Positions 28,419 to 37,640 of a stretch of DNA of 64,000 nt are shown here, piece by piece (the stretch's first letter is position 1; every line of letters starts with the position of its first letter). This stretch comes from Olsenella profusa DSM 13989 (GTDB taxonomy: Bacteria; Actinomycetota; Coriobacteriia; Coriobacteriales; Atopobiaceae): contig NZ_JAUSQK010000001.1 in NCBI RefSeq assembly GCF_030811115.1, positions 186,001 to 250,000 on the forward strand. The letters run 5' to 3'. The position numbers and the translations under genes were made by a program. The notes below the pieces were generated by a model. The model was not told the DNA's origin, did no database searches, and was given only the letters and a program-made list of their open reading frames with translations.

Positions 28419-30962
28419 TTAGAACTTCTTCAGCACGGTTCGGCTGATGATCTCGTCCTGGACGTCCTTGCAGAGCTCGTTGAAGAACGCAGAGTAGCCA
28501 GCGACGCGGACGACGAGGTCACGGTGGTTCTCGGGATGCTTCTGGGCGTCAATGAGCGTCTTGTTGTCGAGGTAGTTGAACTGCATTTCGCCATTGCCGA
28601 ACATCGATGCGGTGCGTAGCAGGGTGACGAGTCCGTCCTCACCCTCACGTGTGTCAAGCAGACCGCTCATGAGCTTGAAGTTATGGACCATGCCGATGTT
28701 CATCGAGTCGTTGGCGAGCTTGGAGACCGACTTGATGATGGCAGTTGGGCCGTTGTGGTCGGCCCCCTGGCTTGGGCTGATGCCGTCGGAGAGGGGCGTC
28801 CATGCCTTGCGGCCATTCGCAGACGCACCGGTCATCTCGCCGAAGGGCGTATTGTTGGAGATGGAAAGCGTGCCGGTCGACATGTGCGAGTACAGGGTCT
28901 TGAACTTCACGTGGATGCTCTCCGTGTAGTAGAGCAGATCGGCCGCGATCCCGTCGGCATAGTCGTCATCGTTGCCATACTTCGGCGTATCGATGCAGTC
29001 CTGGCGCATGCGCTCGAAGCCGACGAAATCCGCCTTGAGTCCCTCGTTAAGCTGCTCGAGCGTGTACTTGTGCTCATCGAACACGAGCTTTTTGATGGCA
29101 GCCATGGAGTCGGTGTAGGTGCCCAGGCCCGTCCACACGACGCCGGGACCATAGTTGTACATGGCACCGCCAGCCGAGACGTCCTTGCCGCTCTCCATGC
29201 AGCCCTCGTACATGATCGACATGAGGGGCTTTGGGGCCACATCGCGGGCCACGCGCTGCGAGATGACCGTCGCGACGTCAGTCCACTTCGTGACGTAATA
29301 TATGGTCTTCTTCACGGCAGCGTCGAACTCCTCGTACGTCTTGTACTGGGAGAGGTCGCCGAGGTCGGGGGTAACCTGCTTGCCGTACCAGAGGTCGACG
29401 CCATGGTTGAGCGTGAGCTCGATGCAGATGGGCCACTGCGTATAGGACGTGGAGGTCCACTGATAGAGTCGGCCGGACTTCTGGGGCTCGACGCACCCCA
29501 TCATGCAGTAGTCGCGAGCGTCCTCGACGCTGACGCCCTTCGCAAGCATCATCTTGATGTGCGTGTCGTCAAAGTGACAGGCGGGAAAGCCCATGCCCGA
29601 GCGCACGAGGTCAACGATCTTGCGCATGTACTTCTCGGGAGACTTGTTATGGATGCGGCAGGCAATGGTGGGCTGGTAGATCTTGACGTGACGCGCGGCA
29701 TCCATCAGGAGGTAGGTGAGCTCGTTCGTCGCGTCGTCACCCTTGCGCGTGACGCCTCCGAGCGTCATGTTGATGAAGGGTTGGTACCCCGCGAAGAACT
29801 CGGATTGGCCACGGGACGTGACCCACATCATCTCGCTCATCTTGATGAGCATGCAGCCCGCGATGTCGAAGGCCTGATATGGCGTGATGCGGCCGGCCTC
29901 GACGTCGGCCTTGTAGAAGGGGTACATGTACTGGTCGACGCGACCGATGGACATCCCCGTCTGGTTCTCCTCGACGGGGAGAAGGCTCTCGATGACGAAG
30001 ACGGACTGCACGGCCTCCCAGAAGGTGCTGGGCTTGTGGGCGGGAACGTGCGTAAGGATGGTGGAGATCTGCTCGAGCTCTGCCTTGCGCTTCGCGTCAT
30101 GACACTCGCTCGCAAGCTGTGCCGCATAGTCGCTCATGCGCTTGGCGTAGGTCATGACGCCCTCGGTGGTGTCGATGACGCTCTTGTAGAAGTAGATCTT
30201 GTCGAGGTCCTCGGGATTGGCATAGTCGAGCTGCTCCAAGTGCCGCTTAGCCTCCTCCTGGATGTCGACCATACCCTTCCTCATGAGGATGACGTCGTAA
30301 CCGGGGTTGGAGTCACCACCGCCACTCATGGCATGGTAGGAGCAATCGGAGACGAAGGACTCACCGGAGAGCTCCCAGACGCCCGCCTCACGATACTGGT
30401 CCTCGCAGATCTCGTCCTGGGACTTGCCCTCCCAGAAGGGAAAGAGGACGTCGCGACAGTACTGCTTGTCCTCCTCAGAGATGTAGAAGGGGTCCTGCGG
30501 ACGGGTGCCGATGGTGTCAAGCTCGTCACGCAACCAGCGCCACGCGAGGTCGGGGGAGAACGCTCCGGCGCGCGGAGCGCCGCAGGGGGCGCCAACGATG
30601 AGTTCGTCATCCTGGATGACCAGCGGTGCGGTCTCGCAGCAGCGACGGAACGCCTTGGCGCGCAGCTCGATCTTCGGCATGCCAGGGTTGGCCTTCATGA
30701 TCTCGGTAACCGCACGTGCGCGATACATCGTGATGCTGGGGACCTGCTTGAGGAAGTTGTCCTTCAGACGAGCCTGACGCTCGGTGGGACCATCGGGCAC
30801 GTCGTAGGGCTCGTTGCCACTCACATGTACGGGATTGGAGGTGTCAGGCGCATCGAGCTGGTCTGCCACCTTCTCGAACATCTTGCGGACGGTCGCGCGC
30901 TGCTCCTCGGACATGTCCCTGGTAGCATCGGACAGCTCCTTTGCAAACTCCTTGATGTCCAT
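28419..30962 (-). CDS. cutC: Choline trimethylamine-lyase (glycyl radical enzyme)
   Basis: Cleaves choline to trimethylamine and acetaldehyde. The 847-residue protein (ATG at 30962 behind GAGGAG; a GTG two codons upstream is less likely) shows the full set of residues known from Desulfovibrio alaskensis CutC, each shifted by one: Tyr209 and Asp217 ([15 protein letters not shown]), Phe396, Cys490 and Glu492 (GCVEP), Thr503, Tyr507, and the radical Gly822 (VRVAGYSAF). The constant offset across 600 residues distinguishes it from pyruvate formate-lyase and diol dehydratases. The length places it in the short type I group, not the extended type II group. Confidence 0.97.
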   Translation of the reverse strand: MDIKEFAKELSDATRDMSEEQRATVRKMFEKVADQLDAPDTSNPVHVSGNEPYDVPDGPTERQARLKDNFLKQVPSITMYRARAVTEIMKANPGMPKIELRAKAFRRCCETAPLVIQDDELIVGAPCGAPRAGAFSPDLAWRWLRDELDTIGTRPQDPFYISEEDKQYCRDVLFPFWEGKSQDEICEDQYREAGVWELSGESFVSDCSYHAMSGGGDSNPGYDVILMRKGMVDIQEEAKRHLEQLDYANPEDLDKIYFYKSVIDTTEGVMTYAKRMSDYAAQLASECHDAKRKAELEQISTILTHVPAHKPSTFWEAVQSVFVIESLLPVEENQTGMSIGRVDQYMYPFYKADVEAGRITPYQAFDIAGCMLIKMSEMMWVTSRGQSEFFAGYQPFINMTLGGVTRKGDDATNELTYLLMDAARHVKIYQPTIACRIHNKSPEKYMRKIVDLVRSGMGFPACHFDDTHIKMMLAKGVSVEDARDYCMMGCVEPQKSGRLYQWTSTSYTQWPICIELTLNHGVDLWYGKQVTPDLGDLSQYKTYEEFDAAVKKTIYYVTKWTDVATVISQRVARDVAPKPLMSIMYEGCMESGKDVSAGGAMYNYGPGVVWTGLGTYTDSMAAIKKLVFDEHKYTLEQLNEGLKADFVGFERMRQDCIDTPKYGNDDDYADGIAADLLYYTESIHVKFKTLYSHMSTGTLSISNNTPFGEMTGASANGRKAWTPLSDGISPSQGADHNGPTAIIKSVSKLANDSMNIGMVHNFKLMSGLLDTREGEDGLVTLLRTASMFGNGEMQFNYLDNKTLIDAQKHPENHRDLVVRVAGYSAFFNELCKDVQDEIISRTVLKKF

Positions 30963-30964
30963 TC

Positions 30965-32509
30965 TCACTCCTCTTCACTAGCGCCCTGCATGGCCTTGAC
31001 GACACCGGAGAACCAGCTCTCCGGATCCATACCTTGTTTCGTACGTTCACGCTTGGAAGCAGGCTCCGCGCGGCTCGCTGTCGTGCTGTCTGGGATGCGG
31101 ATCCGCACGGTTACGGGCGTGTGGTCGCACGCGCTGGCCTTATCGAGAAGTTCGCGCTCCACGGTTCCCGCACCTATTCCCACCTGTCGCCTGCGGACGA
31201 AGTCGCCGTAGGTGACACCCAGCTCGGACGTGGTCGCGCAATCCCAACCCGTGACCGTGAGCGTCTTGGGAAGGTCGCTGTGGCAGCCGATGCAGCCGAG
31301 CCCCGTGCTCACATTGACCAATACCCTTCCCACGGGCTTCTTCAGGATGAACTGGCGGATGACCTCGGGATCCCTTGAGAAGATCGACAGCGCGTTACCA
31401 TGACCGCTGTTCAGGATGAGCTCGATGCACTTCTCGCAGGCCGTGCGCCAGCTGTCTTCCACGTAGTACGAAAGGACGGGGCCGAACTTGGCCTTCGAGA
31501 AGAAGCTGTACTCGCTGACATAGGGCTTCTCCACCACGAGCACCTTGGTGCCCTTGGGTACCGTGATGTCCGCACGTCGTGCGAGGTCGAAGGCACTCTT
31601 CGCGATCAGCTCGCGATAGGGCGTCCCATCCTTCGCGAAGAGCGTGCCAACCAGGCGATCAGCCTGCTCGTCGGTAAGGAAGTGGCACCCCCGCTGGCGA
31701 AGCTCCTCTTGGAAGCGCTCATCCACATCGCGCTCGACCACCACACTCTGCTCCGCACCGGGAAGCATGCCGCAACAGAACGACTTGCCCAAGACGACCT
31801 CGTCCGCGCAGGACGCAAGGTCGGCCGTGGACTCGACGAAGACGGGGTTGTTGCCCAAGGTCGCGTGGTAGACGTCCTTGCCGGCACCGTCGACGGCACG
31901 GGAGGAATGCTCCTCGCGCGAGTCGATGACGACGTGGACGCACGACCGCGAGCAGACCCATTCCTCACCCTCTGCGCAGAAGACACTCAGAAAGCCGATG
32001 GCCTCTGCGGGGTAGTGGCAGAAGTCCGCTATCTCGAGGATGTCGTTCATGACCCTCTCGCACGTGGAGTGAATGCGCGAGCTGGCAGAGAAGACGATGG
32101 GGCTCTTCGAGCGCACCGCCATGAAAAGCTGGCTCAACATCGTGGGGACCGCAAGCCATTCCGGAAGCAGCGAGACAACCACGCCCTTGGAGAGGCAGAC
32201 CTCGGCCGACCCCCTGCGGGAACGGATGATCTTCTGGACTGGCGCCTCGGCACACACGTCGGCCATCAGGTCCGTGAGAACCCACTTGGTGAGGGCTGCC
32301 TCGTCATACGGAGAGCAGTAGTCGCTTTCGGCGTAGGATGCCTCGGCGTATTCCTCCGCCCGGGGCAGCAGACGCTCACCTAGGTGGTGCAGGAAGTCAT
32401 CGACCAGCGACGCCGGCAGTCCCTCGAGTACCTCAACGGACTCGTTGGCATGCTCCAGGAGGATGCGTGCCTCCTGAATCGAGAGAAGGTCATTGTCTAT
32501 GAGAGACAT
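30965..32509 (-). CDS. Aldehyde dehydrogenase homologue lacking the catalytic cysteine
   Basis: A 514-residue ALDH-family protein next to cutC. Ungapped alignment with the other operon ALDH over 35 residues places Pro250 at the catalytic Cys ([15 protein letters not shown] against KTFDNGTICASEQSV); a Cys pair lies at 245-246 instead. The TGGPG nucleotide loop and the C-terminal GGxS signature are also altered ([10 protein letters not shown]). The N-terminus has an amphipathic helix of the targeting type ([18 protein letters not shown]). It is probably structural or regulatory rather than catalytic, unless Cys245/246 substitute. Confidence 0.85.
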   Translation of the reverse strand: MSLIDNDLLSIQEARILLEHANESVEVLEGLPASLVDDFLHHLGERLLPRAEEYAEASYAESDYCSPYDEAALTKWVLTDLMADVCAEAPVQKIIRSRRGSAEVCLSKGVVVSLLPEWLAVPTMLSQLFMAVRSKSPIVFSASSRIHSTCERVMNDILEIADFCHYPAEAIGFLSVFCAEGEEWVCSRSCVHVVIDSREEHSSRAVDGAGKDVYHATLGNNPVFVESTADLASCADEVVLGKSFCCGMLPGAEQSVVVERDVDERFQEELRQRGCHFLTDEQADRLVGTLFAKDGTPYRELIAKSAFDLARRADITVPKGTKVLVVEKPYVSEYSFFSKAKFGPVLSYYVEDSWRTACEKCIELILNSGHGNALSIFSRDPEVIRQFILKKPVGRVLVNVSTGLGCIGCHSDLPKTLTVTGWDCATTSELGVTYGDFVRRRQVGIGAGTVERELLDKASACDHTPVTVRIRIPDSTTASRAEPASKRERTKQGMDPESWFSGVVKAMQGASEEE

Positions 32510-32520
32510 CCGACGCCTCC

Positions 32521-32832
32521 CTAGTAGGGCAGGAGCTTCTCGACGGTGTACTTATCGGTGATCTTCCGCAGATCGGGATGTGGTCTTGGGATGACCACAG
32601 AGCTGTAGACCTCGGCACCCAGGGACTCGACGGCCCTGACACCGGCCGCGACGGCGGCCTTGCAGGCCGCGACGTCACCCTGGACGAGGATGGAGATGTA
32701 ACCGGATGCGGTATTCTCGTACCCAATGAGCTCGACGTCGCCGGCCTTGCACATGGCATCACCGGCCTCGAGGACCCAAACCAGGCCAAAGGTCTCGATG
32801 GCGCCAAGCGCGTCCATGCCCTCACCTGCCAT
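32521..32832 (-). CDS. BMC-H shell protein
   Basis: A 103-residue hexameric shell protein (ALGAIETFGLVWVLEAGDAM, ASGYISILVQGDVAAC) with a charged C-terminal tail. It is distinct from the tandem trio and lies 11 bases before the ALDH homologue. Confidence 0.94.
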   Translation of the reverse strand: MAGEGMDALGAIETFGLVWVLEAGDAMCKAGDVELIGYENTASGYISILVQGDVAACKAAVAAGVRAVESLGAEVYSSVVIPRPHPDLRKITDKYTVEKLLPY

Positions 32833-32843
32833 GATCCAGCCTC

Positions 32844-33143
32844 CTAGTTATAGTCCACATCGTGGACAGAGACAACGTCACCGATGGGTAGTACGGGTCT
32901 CCTCATGACATTCGCGGCAGTAAGTTTGCCGATGCTGGAGGCCGCTGCCTTGCCGGCCTTGACGGCGGCCTCGCAGGCGGCAACATCACCCTTGACGATG
33001 ATGGTGACCAATGTCGATCCGATATTCTCGTAGCTGACCAGCTCGGTGTCGCCAGCCTTCAGCATCGCATCGGCGGCATAGATGGCAGGGACCATCCCGA
33101 TGGTTTCGATGAGACCGATGGCCTCTCCTCCCCGGTAGCGCAT
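32844..33143 (-). CDS. BMC-H shell protein
   Basis: A 99-residue BMC-domain protein (AIGLIETIGMVPAIYAADAM, TLVTIIVKGDVAACEAA). First shell gene of the operon, 11 bases before the next BMC gene. Confidence 0.95.
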   Translation of the reverse strand: MRYRGGEAIGLIETIGMVPAIYAADAMLKAGDTELVSYENIGSTLVTIIVKGDVAACEAAVKAGKAAASSIGKLTAANVMRRPVLPIGDVVSVHDVDYN

Positions 33144-33154
33144 GACAACCCCCC

Positions 33155-33418
33155 CTACTTGATGTACGAATTGATCGTGTCGCGCTGCTCGGCATTGGCG
33201 CTGTAGAACACGCGGAGTTCGCCATTGTCATCGAGGTCGACGCGTGACTCACCGATGAGTCCGTTCTTTTCGGCCGTCATGAGGGCCTCCTGCATCTTGT
33301 CGCGCTTGAAGGCGGTGAAGGCTGAGTAGTCGGCCTCAAGGTCGTTCATCACATCGTCGACGCTTGCCTCCTCGACGGTCGTAAAGTACTTGAGCATCGC
33401 GTAGTTGAGCGGGCGCAT
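33155..33418 (-). CDS. Small winged-helix-like protein of the cut operon
   Basis: An 87-residue protein with the alternation typical of a winged helix: a helix (YAMLKYFTTVEEASVDDVM), a recognition-like helix (KRDKMQEALMTAEKNGLI) and a hairpin (RVDLDDNGELRVFYS). The start ATG overlaps the transporter stop (TGATG). It resembles small unnamed proteins I associate with choline clusters; function unknown, and a DNA-binding role is inference. Confidence 0.75.
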   Translation of the reverse strand: MRPLNYAMLKYFTTVEEASVDDVMNDLEADYSAFTAFKRDKMQEALMTAEKNGLIGESRVDLDDNGELRVFYSANAEQRDTINSYIK

Positions 33419-34512
33419 CAGGCCGCCTCCTTTTCTCCGAACAGCTCCTTGGGGTCAACGGCAATGACAACGATTCCAAGGATCATCACGAGGGCAGCGA
33501 TCCAGGCAATCGGGGGAAGTGCGTAGCCATCGATGCCCATAACCACGCCAACGATGATCCAGGTGACAAGCGGGGCGACGAAGGTGTAGGTACCGTTGCA
33601 AGCCATGCCAAGGGCGGTGCCACACATGGAGTTACCGCGATACCAGCTTGCGAAGGACTTATAGGCAGAGAAGCCAGCGACAATGAAGCAGGCGATGGTG
33701 GGAAGGTCGGTGACAGCTGCGCCAACGTACCCAAAGGCCTGACCAAGAGAGATGCCACCAAACAGGGAGAGGATGGGAAGGATGACGAGAAGCTCGACGA
33801 CACCAGAGACGCACTGGCGAATGGTGATGCCAATCTGGGTATCGATCATGCACGAGGCGTAGCCGGCGATGCAACCCTCGGCACCCCAGCCGAGCGCCGC
33901 GATGAACGCGAGCACAAGGCCAAGGACCATGTTGGACGAGGAGTCTCCGGTAAGGCTTGCGGAGCCGATCATGAGGCCCGCAGCGACGCAGATGGCGATG
34001 CCCAGGAGCTTGCGGGGACCAAGCTCCTGCTTATAGAGGATGCGGGAGAGAATCGAACCGATCGCAGGATTGAGGGCCGCAATGGGAACGACGATGGTGC
34101 CCGCCTGAGAGAGGGCGATGATGTAGGCGACCGTTGCGATGGGGCCACCAACCAAGGCGCTGAGGATCAGGATGACGCCAGGCCTGGTATTGACAGTTCG
34201 GCCGAAGTCGTTGAGCTTGCCTTGCTTCGCGGTGATGGCAAGCGCCCAGATTGCACTACAGGTATCATTGATCGCGCTGGCGACCGTGGGGAGAATAAAC
34301 ACGACAAGAAATGCCGTCGGATCTATGGCATCCATCCACCCGAACCATAGCGCCGAGCTCTGGCCCGCTGTGACAAATGCCGTATAGAAGCCATACATGA
34401 GACTCGAGAACAGGGCAACCAGGATGCCCCTCCTGAAGAAGCTCGCATCAAGCGCCCTCTTCTTTTGCCTGGCAACGCTCACGCTTGACGAGGCCGCAGA
34501 CATTGCTTGCAT
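33418..34512 (-). CDS. DMT/EamA-type membrane transporter, first gene of the cut operon
   Basis: A polytopic membrane protein of about 364 residues and roughly ten helices with two internally related halves, as in drug/metabolite transporters (IVVPIAALNPAIGSILSRIL is the hallmark end of half one). The start at 34512 (MQAMSAASS) follows GGAGTGGGGG; longer frames lack a ribosome site. Its place at the head of the operon suggests uptake of choline or export of trimethylamine, by context only. Confidence 0.85.
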   Translation of the reverse strand: MQAMSAASSSVSVARQKKRALDASFFRRGILVALFSSLMYGFYTAFVTAGQSSALWFGWMDAIDPTAFLVVFILPTVASAINDTCSAIWALAITAKQGKLNDFGRTVNTRPGVILILSALVGGPIATVAYIIALSQAGTIVVPIAALNPAIGSILSRILYKQELGPRKLLGIAICVAAGLMIGSASLTGDSSSNMVLGLVLAFIAALGWGAEGCIAGYASCMIDTQIGITIRQCVSGVVELLVILPILSLFGGISLGQAFGYVGAAVTDLPTIACFIVAGFSAYKSFASWYRGNSMCGTALGMACNGTYTFVAPLVTWIIVGVVMGIDGYALPPIAWIAALVMILGIVVIAVDPKELFGEKEAA

Positions 34513-35171
34513 GCCATCCCCCACTCCGGACGAACCTGACTTCATGGTGGTGCAATGGTGCAAGACTCCCGTTATGTGAAAGAAAGGGTACCTATGGGCA
34601 CGGATACGCAAAACGGGTAAACGGTTCGAAAGTGTCAGGCGAACGGAAGCACAAACGCCCGTGAATGATCTTTCATATACGACTCCGGGCTTGTGATTTC
34701 TCTTTTACGTTCTTTTTACATTATTTATCGAATATATTTACATCCACTGAAAAGATTTATCGAACAATGATGATATCGCTATATTATGGTATATATTTCA
34801 TAAATATATCGGTTATTTCTTAAATATAGACAATTTAATATATAATATATTCAAAATAATGAAATTGTTTGCATTGCCAACAAATGGAGAAACAACCAAG
34901 TATCGATGCACATCTCAGACCCTCACACGAGGTCTGCGTTTACTGTTTATGGGTAATTTTATTTATTTCTCCAGGTGATGACGTAGTAGCCCACCGCTGG
35001 AGGAAGCACTTCCTTTCAGCCGCACGAACCTGGCAAGGGCACACGCACCCAAGTGGAAGCGCAGATCATTCCAAGCGCAGGAGACATGTCATGCGCAAGA
35101 TTGGCAGCGGGAAACCGTTGGGGCAAGTATGCGAGCCATCGCGTATGACCCATCCCGATAGGGCCAAGTCC
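34513..35171. promoter_or_regulatory. AT-rich leader and regulatory region of the cut operon
   Basis: A 660-base gap without a credible gene; 34680-34990 is strikingly AT-rich against GC-rich surroundings. TTTATCGAA occurs twice (34724-34732 and 34756-34764), 32 bases apart, about three helical turns, and TATCG recurs nearby. Many TATAAT-like hexamers on both strands make the actual promoter unclear. A long plus-strand frame through here is a shadow of the minus-strand genes that follow. Confidence 0.55.
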
Positions 35172-35513
35172 TCACGATGTCCGTGCGCTGTTCCATACGG
35201 CCATGCGTGCGGCTTCGGTATAGGCGACAAACTCGTCCCCCGCATCCTGGGGATGAGCGATCAGCCTGTCCTTCTGGGAGTGCGTCATGTGGTGAAGGCG
35301 CCATTCCAACCTGCTGGCAGAGGAGCGATCCGGAGCCTCCCACAACGCCGCAACCCCCGTGACCGGATGCGAGCGCGTATAGCGGGCGGAACGTGTCCCG
35401 CGGCTCAGGTGCTCCCGCACACGCCGGACGGCATCGGTCGTCATGCCGCTGTAGAGGGAACCGTCGGCACAGGTCATCACATACACATAGTAGTGTCCGG
35501 AGCCCTCATCCAC
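35172..35513 (-). CDS. GIY-YIG domain protein (UPF0213 type)
   Basis: A 113-residue single-domain protein with YYVYVMTCADGSLYSGMT (the GIY-YIG element in its YVY-YSG form), a conserved Arg (VREHLSRG) and Glu (RLEWRLHHM). Small proteins of this kind are structure-specific nuclease-like; the biological role is not established. Stands alone. Confidence 0.88.
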   Translation of the reverse strand: MDEGSGHYYVYVMTCADGSLYSGMTTDAVRRVREHLSRGTRSARYTRSHPVTGVAALWEAPDRSSASRLEWRLHHMTHSQKDRLIAHPQDAGDEFVAYTEAARMAVWNSARTS

Positions 35514-35594
35514 ACGCGTCCCCTCACGCCATCCCCTCCCAGCCAGTGTAGCGCTGGCGTGCAGCGCCCGGCGCGCGCAGCAGGCCGGCTGGTG

Positions 35595-35942
35595 CTAGTG
35601 GTGGCGTGGGACGCGCGCCTTGGCGGCGTCCTCCAGGATGACGCGCACGGCGGCCCGCACGTTGCGCGGCGTCCGGGCGTACAGGCCATACCAATCCAGA
35701 TAGGCGTCATCAAGCTGGATGGACGACACACCATCATCGGGATAGCCAAAGAGGTCGTTGGGCGAGCAGGACAGGCTCTTGCACAGGGGCACCACGAAGC
35801 TTCCGCGCAGCTCGTTGCGACCGGTCTCCCACGAGCTATACGTCGCCTTCGAGATGCCCAGCTCTGCGGCGATCTCCGCCTGCGTCTTGCCGACGAGCTT
35901 GCGCAACCGGCGCAGGCGCGCCGTGAGCTCCGCATCAGACAT
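35595..35942 (-). CDS. XRE-family helix-turn-helix regulator
   Basis: A 115-residue regulator with an N-terminal HTH_3 domain (LRKLVGKTQAEIAAELGIS, KATYSSWETGRNEL) and a short C-terminal helical part. The start is the ATG behind GGAGGGGAG at 35942; the longer frame is not supported. An inverted repeat directly upstream may be its operator. Confidence 0.88.
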   Translation of the reverse strand: MSDAELTARLRRLRKLVGKTQAEIAAELGISKATYSSWETGRNELRGSFVVPLCKSLSCSPNDLFGYPDDGVSSIQLDDAYLDWYGLYARTPRNVRAAVRVILEDAAKARVPRHH

Positions 35943-35956
35943 GGCATCTCCCCTCC

Positions 35957-35981
35957 CTACTCGAAAGTCGATTCTGAGTAG
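35957..35981. promoter_or_regulatory. Imperfect palindrome upstream of the XRE gene
   Basis: CTACTC (35957-35962) and GAGTAG (35976-35981) flank a 13-base centre with further partial symmetry. It lies 15 bases before the XRE start, as expected for autoregulation. Confidence 0.4.
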
Positions 35982-36095
35982 GGTGAGGGACCGGTCGTAT
36001 ATGATACGTATCCTTCCTGACCAGTTCGCGGTAGTATCTACCTTGCGTAGACTTCTCATGCACAGAGTATAGTTCCCGGCGATCTGGAGCTGCAT

Positions 36096-36287
36096 ATGGA
36101 CGACACGCCATTCGAAGAGGAACCGTTCGTGCCACCCCATCCCGAGACGCCCTATCTCCTGCTCGATTCGGGCACGACGATAACCTACCGCGAGATGTGC
36201 GCCGGCATCGACCCGAGGCTTCTCCCCACCGACGAGACCTCCCTCGAGGTGCTTCTGGACACCTTCGGGGCTGCAGAGGTCTGGTAG
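36096..36287 (+). CDS. Small acidic hypothetical protein
   Basis: A 63-residue, acidic, soluble protein with a TGGAGC ribosome site 7 bases before the ATG and good codon bias. It diverges from the XRE gene. No family recognised. Confidence 0.55.
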   Translation: MDDTPFEEEPFVPPHPETPYLLLDSGTTITYREMCAGIDPRLLPTDETSLEVLLDTFGAAEVW

Positions 36288-36376
36288 CCGTCGTCGCGCG
36301 GCGCGCATCGTCCTCCCTTTGACAGGCCACGCCAGTATAGGCAGAATCGATGCGTGCCTACCCGAGGGGGACATCC

Positions 36377-37369
36377 ATGCGACTCCAGCAGCTCCGCTAC
36401 ATCATCGCCATCGCCGAGAACGGCTCCATCAACGCCGTGGCCCACAGCATGTTCATCTCGCAGTCGAGCCTCTCGGTTGCCGTGCGCGACCTCGAGCGCG
36501 AGATGGGCATCAGGATCTTCAACCGCTCCACGCGCGGCATCTCGCTCACCAGCGACGGCGTCGAGTTCCTCAGCTATGCACGCCAGGTGGTCGAACAGGC
36601 CGACCTGCTGGAGAGCCGCTACGCATCGGGCGAGCCCACGGGGGGGAGGCTCTCGGTCTCATCCCAGCACTACGCCTTCGCCGTGCAGTCCTTCATCGAC
36701 TTCGTGGCGCGGCACGACGCCCCCGGCGTGCAGTTCACGCTCCGCGAGACCCGCACGGCCGACATCATCACCGACGTCGGCAGCTTCAGGAGCGACCTGG
36801 GCATCCTGTACCTCTCCACGAGCAACGAGCGCCCCCTGAGGGGGCGCCTGCGCGAGGCTGGCCTCACGTTCACGTCACTCTTCCGCTCGCGCCCGCACGT
36901 GTTCGTGCGTGAGGGGCACCCCCTCGCGCACCGCGACCACATCGAGGTCAAGGACCTCGAGCCCTTCACGCGCTATACCTTCGAGCAGGGCATGGAGAGC
37001 TCGCTGTACTTCTCCGAGGAGCCGCTGCCCACCCTCCCCCACGACCGCCAGATCGTGGTGAGCGACCGTGCGACCATGACGAGCCTGCTCAAGGGCTATG
37101 ATGGCTACCTCATCTCCACGGGCGTGCGCTCGGACGAGATGTTCAGCGGCATCCGCTCCATCCCGCTCGACACCGACGAGGTCATGAACGTGGGCTACGT
37201 GATCCATGGCGAGCGCAGGCTGGGTGCGCTGGCTCTTGACTATCTCGACCTGCTCACCGATCGCATCATCGGCTTCAAGGACGAGTCGGTGGTCGTGCCC
37301 GCACGCCATGCGCTCAAGCGCACGCTGCGCCAGCAGGGTGATGTCACGGATGACAGCGAGGAGACATGA
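36377..37369 (+). CDS. LysR-family transcriptional regulator
   Basis: A 330-residue LysR protein. The N-terminal winged HTH is clear (MRLQQLRYIIAIAENGSINA, ISQSSLSVAVRDLEREMG, FNRSTRGISLT), followed by a periplasmic-binding-protein-like effector domain from about residue 90. The effector is unknown. The start chosen is MRLQQL, which fits the family. Its 3' end overlaps the next small gene by 4 bases. Confidence 0.93.
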   Translation: MRLQQLRYIIAIAENGSINAVAHSMFISQSSLSVAVRDLEREMGIRIFNRSTRGISLTSDGVEFLSYARQVVEQADLLESRYASGEPTGGRLSVSSQHYAFAVQSFIDFVARHDAPGVQFTLRETRTADIITDVGSFRSDLGILYLSTSNERPLRGRLREAGLTFTSLFRSRPHVFVREGHPLAHRDHIEVKDLEPFTRYTFEQGMESSLYFSEEPLPTLPHDRQIVVSDRATMTSLLKGYDGYLISTGVRSDEMFSGIRSIPLDTDEVMNVGYVIHGERRLGALALDYLDLLTDRIIGFKDESVVVPARHALKRTLRQQGDVTDDSEET

Positions 37370-37620
37370 CGATGGACGAGAGCGACGCGTCGCTTGCCGA
37401 GGCGCTCAGAAGGGAGCTCGTAGGATCGGGCAGGAGGACGGCGTTCGGCCCGGGCGATGCGAACCCAAAGGACGACGAGGGTGGTGCCTTCCTCGCGGCG
37501 CTCGAGGCCTTCCGTGCGGCCAAGCGCTCCGGCGACACGGCCAGGACCGCCGCGGCGGAGCACGCGCTCCAGGACGTGGTGCGCGCCGAGATGGCACGCG
37601 ACGAGGGATGCGACCTCTAG
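37366..37620 (+). CDS. Hypothetical protein between LysR and helicase genes
   Basis: An 84-residue, Ala/Asp/Glu-rich, probably helical protein. GAGGAG stands 3-8 bases before the ATG at 37366, and the ATGA-type overlap with the LysR gene and a 20-base gap to the helicase gene suggest an operon. Not recognised. Confidence 0.6.
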   Translation: MTMDESDASLAEALRRELVGSGRRTAFGPGDANPKDDEGGAFLAALEAFRAAKRSGDTARTAAAEHALQDVVRAEMARDEGCDL

Positions 37621-37640
37621 TGGAGAGACGACGGGAGACC

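Noticed and set aside
28419-30962. Pyruvate formate-lyase or glycerol/propanediol dehydratase identity for the glycyl radical enzyme
   Set aside because: PFL has adjacent double Cys; here a single GCVEP Cys plus the choline-binding Tyr, Asp, Phe, Thr and Tyr set all match CutC.
28683-31211. 842-codon plus-strand frame
   Set aside because: Antisense shadow of cutC, whose catalytic residues prove the minus-strand reading.
34869-35981. 370-codon plus-strand frame
   Set aside because: Runs antisense to GIY-YIG and XRE genes and through the AT-rich leader; composition not protein-like.
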